Assembly (NCBI GenBank): GCA_016934645.1 | Contig: JAFGSL010000716.1 | Span: 1 to 11,288 of the forward strand | Length of the DNA stretch: 11,288 nucleotides | Direction of reading: 5' to 3' | Source: Anaerolineae bacterium | Lineage (GTDB): Bacteria > Chloroflexota > Anaerolineae > B4-G1 > SLSP01 | Shown: in pieces, positions 6,787 to 11,288 of the stretch | Layout: each line of letters opens with the position of its first letter | How positions within the stretch are numbered: the stretch's first letter is position 1 | Translations under genes and position numbers: made by a program | Notes under the pieces: model-generated | The model's database searches: none | What the model was told of the DNA's origin: nothing | What the model saw: the letters and a program-made list of their open reading frames with translations, nothing else

Positions 6787-6793
6787 AGAGGAG
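6787..6793 (+). promoter_or_regulatory. Ribosome binding site that sets the GTG start of the sigma gene
   Basis: AGAGGAG lies 7 nt upstream of the GTG at 6801. Later in-frame starts (ATG 6822, GTG 6912) have no comparable site, so the long N-terminus is favoured. Confidence 0.6.
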
Positions 6794-6800
6794 TGATCGC

Positions 6801-7490
6801 GTGTCTGTTCTTGCTATAGGGATGTCGCGCCCGATTGAGGGGCTATTCATTTGGACGGCCCTGGTGCGCTGCGTCGCGCGTTGGCTTTTCGCGTTGACCG
6901 GCAGTAGCCGCGTGGCTGAGGTCGGCGGCGTCCCTACGACGGAGTTGATCACACGGTTTCAACGCGGGCAACCGCGCGCTTTCGAGGCGCTGTACGACCG
7001 CTATAAGGACTACGTTTACCGCGTGGCCTTCTTCGTCAGTCGCAACCGCGAGGAAGCGGAAGACGCGGTGCAGGAGACCTTCCTTGACATGCTCAAGGCG
7101 CTCCCTAACTATGATGTAGATGGTCCGGCACGTTTCGAGACATGGCTCTACCGGGTGACACTCAACCGCGCGCGGATGCGGTTGCGGCGCAAGCAACCGG
7201 CTTCTGCTGAATGGGACGATGTGGAGGAGCAGCTTGAGCGTCTGCCCTCGCCCTCGTCCGAGCGGCCAGAGGTAATTTTTCTGGATGGCGAACGGGCGAG
7301 TCATCTATGGCGTGCAGTGGAGCAGTTACCGGAGGAGCATCGCGCCGTCGTGATGCTGCGTTACCAGCAAGACTTGGCTTATAGCGAAATCGCCGAGGTG
7401 CTTGGTCTGCGGGAGGGGACGGTGAAGTCGCGGTTGTACAATGCGCACCGTAAGTTGCAGCAGTTGTTGGGCGTGATGCGTGACACGTGA
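6801..7490 (+). CDS. ECF (group IV) RNA polymerase sigma factor
   Basis: 229 residues. Sigma region 2 spans about 48-131 (FEALYDRYKDYVYRVAFFVS, EAEDAVQETFLDMLKAL, FETWLYRVTLNRARMRLRR). Region 4 spans about 165-225 (AVEQLPEEHRAVVMLRY, LAYSEIAEVLGLREGTVKSR, LYNAHRKLQQLL). Region 3 is missing, as in RpoE/SigW-type ECF factors. It should direct RNA polymerase to a small regulon when released from its anti-sigma factor, which is almost certainly the N-terminal domain of the next gene, 39 bp downstream. Unusually, about 45 residues precede region 2, including a hydrophobic stretch interrupted by a few Arg (about 14-34, GLFIWTALVRCVARWLFALTG). The GTG start is supported by a strong ribosome binding site. 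A shorter protein from GTG 6912 is possible. Confidence 0.93.
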   Translation: MSVLAIGMSRPIEGLFIWTALVRCVARWLFALTGSSRVAEVGGVPTTELITRFQRGQPRAFEALYDRYKDYVYRVAFFVSRNREEAEDAVQETFLDMLKALPNYDVDGPARFETWLYRVTLNRARMRLRRKQPASAEWDDVEEQLERLPSPSSERPEVIFLDGERASHLWRAVEQLPEEHRAVVMLRYQQDLAYSEIAEVLGLREGTVKSRLYNAHRKLQQLLGVMRDT

Positions 7491-7491
7491 C

Positions 7492-7512
7492 GTAATTCGT
7501 AATTCGTGATTC
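7492..7512. repeat. Heptanucleotide tandem repeat (GTRATTC x3)
   Basis: GTAATTC (7492-7498), GTAATTC (7499-7505) and GTGATTC (7506-7512) are three copies of the heptamer also seen at 4910-4930. They fill most of the gap between the sigma gene and its anti-sigma partner. Confidence 0.75.
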
Positions 7513-7529
7513 GCAAGAGGTTTTTTTAA

Positions 7530-10500
7530 GTGAACGAGCGACATGTCGAAGATGAATTAATCGCCTATCTTGACGGCGAATTGGGCGCGGCGGAACGCGC
7601 GCGGGTGGAGGCGCATCTGGCGCATTGCCCGGCGTGCGCGGCGGCGTTGGAGGAACTGCGCGTCCTGTCGCGTGATCTGGATGCGACCTTCGACATCGCG
7701 ATGTCGCCCGTTTGCCTTTCCTACGCTGCTGCCAGTCGCATCCGGGATGTGTTGCGCGACCGCTTGGAGCGCCCGCGCTGGCAATGGGCCTTCTGGCAGA
7801 AACGCGGCGTCCTAGCGCAAGCTGTGATGGCACTGTTGCTTATCCTTTTCTCGTTCAACACCTACCAGGTCTTCACGTTCCCCGCGCCGCCCGCGCCCCA
7901 GGAGACGCTTGTGCTTGGCCAGAACCGCTTTGCGCCGGGAACGGAGGCTGCGCTGCGCGTCATCGTGCGCACGATGGGGGCTGCGCCTGTTGCTGGGGCG
8001 GAAATCGCGGTGCAGTTGGTGCAAGCGGCGCAGCCAGCCCGCGTCGTTTATGAAGGCGTCACCGACCCAAGCGGTAGTACAGATGTGACTTTCGCTGTAC
8101 CGGATGACCTTTCGGGCACGCTGGACCTCGTTGTGGAGACGCGCTCCACTGCCGGAGAAAGCCGTATTGTCCGCCCGATCCACATCGAACGGGCCTACAA
8201 AATCTACCTCGCGGGTGACAAATCTGCCTATCGCCCCGGCCAGACGCTCCACGCGCGTGCGTTGGTGTTGGATGCGACGGATTTCAAGTCTGTGTCGACG
8301 CAGCAGGTCACCTTTGAGTTGCTGGATGCAGAGGGGAAGCCAATCGGGCGTAGCGCTGTGACGCTTTCCGAGTTCGGTGTTGCTGCGTGGGATATCGATC
8401 TGCCCGCCGCTATTTCATTGGGCATCTACACGCTGCATGCCACGGTGGGCGACACGATCTCCGAGCGTGCGATCACCGTAGACACTTATGACCTTCCGGC
8501 ATTCAACGTGACCTTGACGACATCGCGCGCGTTCTATGCGCCTGGCGAGGTGGTGCAAGGGACAGTGGATGCAGCCTATTTCTTCGGCAAACCCGTGGCC
8601 GGTGGGCAGGTGACGCTGGGCGGAAGGGATGGTGTCCTCGCCGCCGGCGAGACTGACGCGCAAGGTCGTTTCGATTTCAGTTTCTCGCTGCCCGTCGATG
8701 TTCCGGTGGCCGACAGTATGCTTTTCGAGTTGGACGTCGAAGTCACAGATGTTATCGGGCAACGCGTTGGGCTGCGCCACCAGGTCCCGGTCGCGCCGGA
8801 ACCGATCCTCATCAAGGCGATTCCTGAAAGCGGTTGGCTCAAACCCGGCATCGAAAACACTGTCTTTGTGATGACGGCCTATCCCGACGGCACGCCTGCG
8901 GAAACCACGCTGACCGTCACCGTCGATGGGCGCGACCTCAGTGTTGCTACGACCTACGGCCTGGCCGAACTGCGCTTTACGCCTACGGCGGGAGCTGCCA
9001 CGTTGGATATCCTTGCGCAGGATGCGGCGGGCGTGGAAGGACGTGCGCGTGTGGCCTTGCAGGCTGACCGCACGGCGGGCGCGCTGCTCCTGCGTGCTGA
9101 GAAGGCTGCCTATACCGTGGGGGACACGCTGCGGCTCGAAGCGCTGCTCACGGGTGACACACAGACTGTTTACCTTGACGTGATTCATGCCCAGCAGACG
9201 GCGGCGGTTCTCGCCGCGCCGGTCGTTGATGGGCGGGCCACCTTCGCGCTCGATCTGGACAACACACTCGTGGGTGCATTGGAACTGCGGGCGTACACTC
9301 TTTCACCGGAGGGCGACCTCGTGACGGACACCCGCCTCGTCGTCGTGGATGCGCCAAGCCGAGTCGCTGTGGACATCAGCACCGACCGGGAGAGCTACTA
9401 TCCGGGCGAGACGGCTCATGTGAATGTCCAAACCAGCCGCGAGACGGACGGCGTTGTCGCGCCAGTGGAGGCTGCGTTGGGTATCGCCGTCGTGGATGCC
9501 TCGGTGTATGCATTGGACACGCTGCCGTCGGGTTTCGCCCGCGCGTATTTTTTGCTGGAGCAGTCGATGCTCGAACGGCGCGACGTGGCCGGGCTGGACA
9601 CACTAGCGCTGTTGGAAGCCGATGCTACCACCCGTGCTGCGCAGGACATGGCGGCGCAGGCGGCGTGGGCGGGCGCGCCGGTTGCCGATTTCTCGTTGCG
9701 CGCTATGTCCACGACGACGCCGGTCGACGAGGGGGCGCGTGCCAGACATGCGCTCGCTGGGCGATTGGCGTTGGTGGTGGCGCTGCTGCCGTTGCTGGTG
9801 AGTCTCATCGTAGTGCGCGGGTTGGCGCTGGTGGGTGTTTTGAGACGCGCGTTGCGCCGTCTGGGGTGGGGACTGTTGGGCACGGTGATTCTCGCGCCGC
9901 TGGCAATAGCGGGCATCGTGCTTGCGCTCTTGCTTCCGGCGTTTGTGCGCGTGATCCTTGCGGGGCTACTGAGCGTCATCCTCGTGCTGTTAGCTGTTGT
10001 GCTGATTTACGGCTGGCAGCGGCATGATGTCCGCGTGCAGCTCGTTGCGGGGTTGCTGGCGGTTTACCTGCTGCTTGGGGGCTTGCTCGTCGTGCTGGCG
10101 GCGCAGGGACACGGCCCGGCGGGTTGGTCGGTCTTCGTCCTCGTGGTGACCTTCCTACTGTTGGTTGGCGCGCTGGTGCTGTTAGGGCAGGGCTTGGTCG
10201 TCGAAGGGCGGCGCGCGGTGGGGTGGGTGACGACGGCCCTGGCGATCCTTCTCATCTTCCTGGCGGTGACGTTGCCCGCCGTCCCCGCGCTCACCTCCGG
10301 CTTGACGCGCGCGCTGGGCAATCCTCTGGTCTACGCCGGGCCTCTGGCGTGGATGTCTGGGTGTGCTACGCCTGCGCCTCAGGTTATTGAGAAAACCGTA
10401 GAGGTCGAGAAAGTCATCGAGAAAACAGTCGAGGTCGAGATACCGGTTGAGATCCCTCCAACGCCTTCACCGATGCCCACGGCAGTGCCGGAAGCCACGG

Positions 10501-11003
10501 CGCTGCCGATTCCGGCAGAACCTTACCCGCTGCGCCATATCTTCCCGGAGACGCTCTACTGGGCGCCCGAGGCGTTGACCGGCCCGGATGGCACACTGGC
10601 GTTCGACTTGCCATTGGCGGACACGATCACAACGTGGAAGCTGACAGCGCTGGCCTCCACTCGTGACGGCGACCTGGGTGCGATGACCTACGATCTGGTC
10701 GTGTTCCAGGATTTCTTCATTGAGCTGACTTTCGCGGATGAGATTCGCGTAGGCGAACCGCTGACGATCACGGCAACGATCTACAACTTCCTGCCGGAAG
10801 CGCAGAATATTAGCGTTCTGCCGTCGCCGGATACGTGGTACGCACTGCTCTCCAGCGCTGAAACGGTGATGATCCCAGCGGATGGTATTGTGAGCACCCA
10901 GATCGTCATCCGCCCGGATGAGCGCGGAACGTTCCTCTTCCGCGTGAACGCCGAAGGCGCGCAAATGGGCGACGCGGTCGCGATTGAGGTAATGATTCCG
11001 TAA
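7530..11003 (+). CDS. Anti-sigma zinc-finger domain fused to an alpha-2-macroglobulin-like membrane protein
   Basis: 1157 residues. Residues 1-50 form a zinc-finger anti-sigma domain, as in RsrA/ChrR, with H29-x3-C33-x2-C36 in AHLAHCPACAAALEEL. It should hold the upstream ECF factor at the inner face of the membrane. One TM helix (about 94-112) leads to an outside region. There, 222-320 resembles macroglobulin domain MG2 (KIYLAGDKSAYRPGQTL), 320-420 resembles MG3 (DLPAFNV, YFFGKPVAGGQVTL), and 425-690 resembles the bait-region and MG6 area (AEKAAYTVGDTLRLEALL; STDRESYYPGETAHV; LGIAVVDASVYALDTLPSG). A low-complexity linker (about 690-742) precedes six more TM helices (743-765, 782-803, 805-827, 836-857, 866-886, 897-917). 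Arg-rich loops at 763-778, 828-835 and 891-899 fall on the inner side, so the C-terminus is outside. After C945 in WMSGCATPAP, VIEKTVEVE occurs twice, followed by a Pro/Thr linker and an A2M-type domain (1000-1157, FPETLYWAPEAL, TITTWKLTALASTRDGDLG). The thioester domain and its CGEQ motif are absent. The GTG start has AAGAGG (7515-7520) upstream. It probably senses envelope damage or proteases; that role is inferred. Confidence 0.88.
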   Translation: MNERHVEDELIAYLDGELGAAERARVEAHLAHCPACAAALEELRVLSRDLDATFDIAMSPVCLSYAAASRIRDVLRDRLERPRWQWAFWQKRGVLAQAVMALLLILFSFNTYQVFTFPAPPAPQETLVLGQNRFAPGTEAALRVIVRTMGAAPVAGAEIAVQLVQAAQPARVVYEGVTDPSGSTDVTFAVPDDLSGTLDLVVETRSTAGESRIVRPIHIERAYKIYLAGDKSAYRPGQTLHARALVLDATDFKSVSTQQVTFELLDAEGKPIGRSAVTLSEFGVAAWDIDLPAAISLGIYTLHATVGDTISERAITVDTYDLPAFNVTLTTSRAFYAPGEVVQGTVDAAYFFGKPVAGGQVTLGGRDGVLAAGETDAQGRFDFSFSLPVDVPVADSMLFELDVEVTDVIGQRVGLRHQVPVAPEPILIKAIPESGWLKPGIENTVFVMTAYPDGTPAETTLTVTVDGRDLSVATTYGLAELRFTPTAGAATLDILAQDAAGVEGRARVALQADRTAGALLLRAEKAAYTVGDTLRLEALLTGDTQTVYLDVIHAQQTAAVLAAPVVDGRATFALDLDNTLVGALELRAYTLSPEGDLVTDTRLVVVDAPSRVAVDISTDRESYYPGETAHVNVQTSRETDGVVAPVEAALGIAVVDASVYALDTLPSGFARAYFLLEQSMLERRDVAGLDTLALLEADATTRAAQDMAAQAAWAGAPVADFSLRAMSTTTPVDEGARARHALAGRLALVVALLPLLVSLIVVRGLALVGVLRRALRRLGWGLLGTVILAPLAIAGIVLALLLPAFVRVILAGLLSVILVLLAVVLIYGWQRHDVRVQLVAGLLAVYLLLGGLLVVLAAQGHGPAGWSVFVLVVTFLLLVGALVLLGQGLVVEGRRAVGWVTTALAILLIFLAVTLPAVPALTSGLTRALGNPLVYAGPLAWMSGCATPAPQVIEKTVEVEKVIEKTVEVEIPVEIPPTPSPMPTAVPEATALPIPAEPYPLRHIFPETLYWAPEALTGPDGTLAFDLPLADTITTWKLTALASTRDGDLGAMTYDLVVFQDFFIELTFADEIRVGEPLTITATIYNFLPEAQNISVLPSPDTWYALLSSAETVMIPADGIVSTQIVIRPDERGTFLFRVNAEGAQMGDAVAIEVMIP
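10383..10439 (+). repeat. In-frame tandem duplication encoding VIEKTVEVE
   Basis: Two 27-bp copies (10383-10409 and 10413-10439), separated by one Lys codon, encode VIEKTVEVE twice. They differ at only a few, mostly third-base, positions. Heptad-like 'VEKxVEVxK' linkers of this sort follow the lipidated Cys in many Chloroflexota lipoproteins. Here the repeat sits between the membrane bundle and the last A2M-like domain and may form a stalk. Confidence 0.75.
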
Positions 11004-11008
11004 GCTGT

Positions 11009-11071
11009 GGCCGGTCTCCGACCGCGCCACCGTGGTGTCAGGCGTGGGCGGGCACGGTCTGGAGACCGGCC
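11009..11071. repeat. Long GC-rich palindrome (REP-like or terminator)
   Basis: GGCCGGTCTCC (11009-11019) and GGAGACCGGCC (11061-11071) are perfect inverted copies. Pairing continues inward as GACCGCGCC (11020-11028) with GGCACGGTC (11051-11059), with one mismatch and one bulged T. The outer and inner stems total about 19-20 base pairs around a GC-rich loop. It begins six bases after the stop of the A2M-like gene. The nearest T-rich bases (TTGTTTT, 11083-11089) are about a dozen bases downstream, so a Rho-independent terminator is possible but not canonical. A dispersed REP-type repeat is equally likely. Confidence 0.6.
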
Positions 11072-11227
11072 CGAGCGGGAAGTTGTTTTAACAGGCCCTA
11101 AGTGGCTGATAAGCTCCTGCTGCGTGAACTTTTTCCTCCTGAGGTGCATGGAACTAAGTAAGTGAGGGTAACCCTTCCTTAAGGGCGATCCTCAAACCAG
11201 TCCCATTTCAACCATAGGAGGAAAATC
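11072..11227 (+). other. Leader region of the lipoprotein gene
   Basis: No gene is supported here. GGGTAACCC (11166-11174) and CCCTT-CCTT-AAGGG (11172-11185) overlap and could form alternative small hairpins. AGGAGG (11216-11221) is a strong ribosome binding site for the ATG at 11228. No convincing promoter boxes were found. A five-codon frame from the ATG at 11148 (M-E-L-S-K) is too short to support. Confidence 0.4.
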
Positions 11228-11288
11228 ATGAAACGCAATATCTTGTTCTCGTTGGTGATGTTATCCGTGGTGTTGTTCTCGGCCTGTG
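11228..11288 (+). CDS. Lipoprotein, N-terminal part (runs off the window)
   Basis: The first 20 residues are MKRNILFSLVMLSVVLFSAC: two positive residues, a hydrophobic core and a lipobox-like FSAC ending at Cys20. This is a signal peptide for signal peptidase II, so the mature protein should be anchored to the membrane through this Cys. AGGAGG (11216-11221) precedes the ATG by 6 nt. In this kind of genome such starts often belong to substrate-binding proteins of ABC transporters, but the mature part lies outside the window. It is not a continuation of the A2M-like protein. Confidence 0.8.
   Translation, partial: MKRNILFSLVMLSVVLFSAC

Noticed and set aside
7162..7833. Open - strand frame spanning the sigma/anti-sigma junction (223 codons)
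   Set aside because: Its product is a low-complexity Arg/Pro/Ala-rich sequence and it covers two well-supported + strand genes.
11148..11165. Tiny leader peptide gene (M-E-L-S-K)
   Set aside because: Five codons with a weak ribosome binding site cannot be told apart from chance, and it is poor in any single amino acid that would suggest attenuation.
11004..11227. Continuation of the A2M protein (thioester domain) after a premature stop
   Set aside because: This stretch is filled by a palindrome and a leader region; no frame shows A2M-like sequence, and the next gene starts with its own signal peptide.

Overview
The window is chromosomal DNA from a GC-rich bacterium, most probably a Chloroflexota (Anaerolineae/Caldilineae-like). 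This rests on the mix of gene families and on a 'VIEKTVEVE' plus proline/threonine linker typical of exported proteins in that phylum. It is an inference; there is no rRNA or other phylogenetic marker here. Every complete gene lies on the + strand. The only - strand gene is the first few codons of a divergent gene at the left edge.

Positions 1-237 form an AT-rich divergent intergenic region with a plausible sigma-70-type promoter for the - strand gene and overlapping palindromes that look like an operator. From 238 to about 6691 runs a tightly packed set of six genes: a GguC/AraD1-type fumarylacetoacetate-hydrolase-fold enzyme (sugar-acid metabolism), a six-TM PAS histidine kinase without an adjacent response regulator, a UroD/MtaA-like protein, an aldo/keto-reductase-like TIM-barrel protein of unknown function, a PPK2 polyphosphate kinase and an AEC-family transporter. 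Gaps are 0 to 79 bp. Two of the gaps carry heptanucleotide tandem repeats, and the stop codons of the upstream genes lie inside them.

After an imperfect palindrome (6691-6741), a second unit begins: an ECF sigma factor (GTG start, strong Shine-Dalgarno) followed by a 1157-residue membrane protein. That protein starts with a zinc-finger anti-sigma domain (H29, C33, C36) and one TM helix, and continues into alpha-2-macroglobulin (A2M)-type domains, a six-helix membrane bundle, a lipobox-like Cys945 with a duplicated VIEKTVEVE linker, and a last A2M-type domain. It stops where the thioester domain would normally begin. The pair looks like a sigma/anti-sigma signalling system whose sensor is a protease-trap-like ectodomain. 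This is the most interesting part of the window.

A long GC-rich palindrome (11009-11071) follows, and the window ends with the signal peptide of a lipoprotein gene that runs off the right edge.
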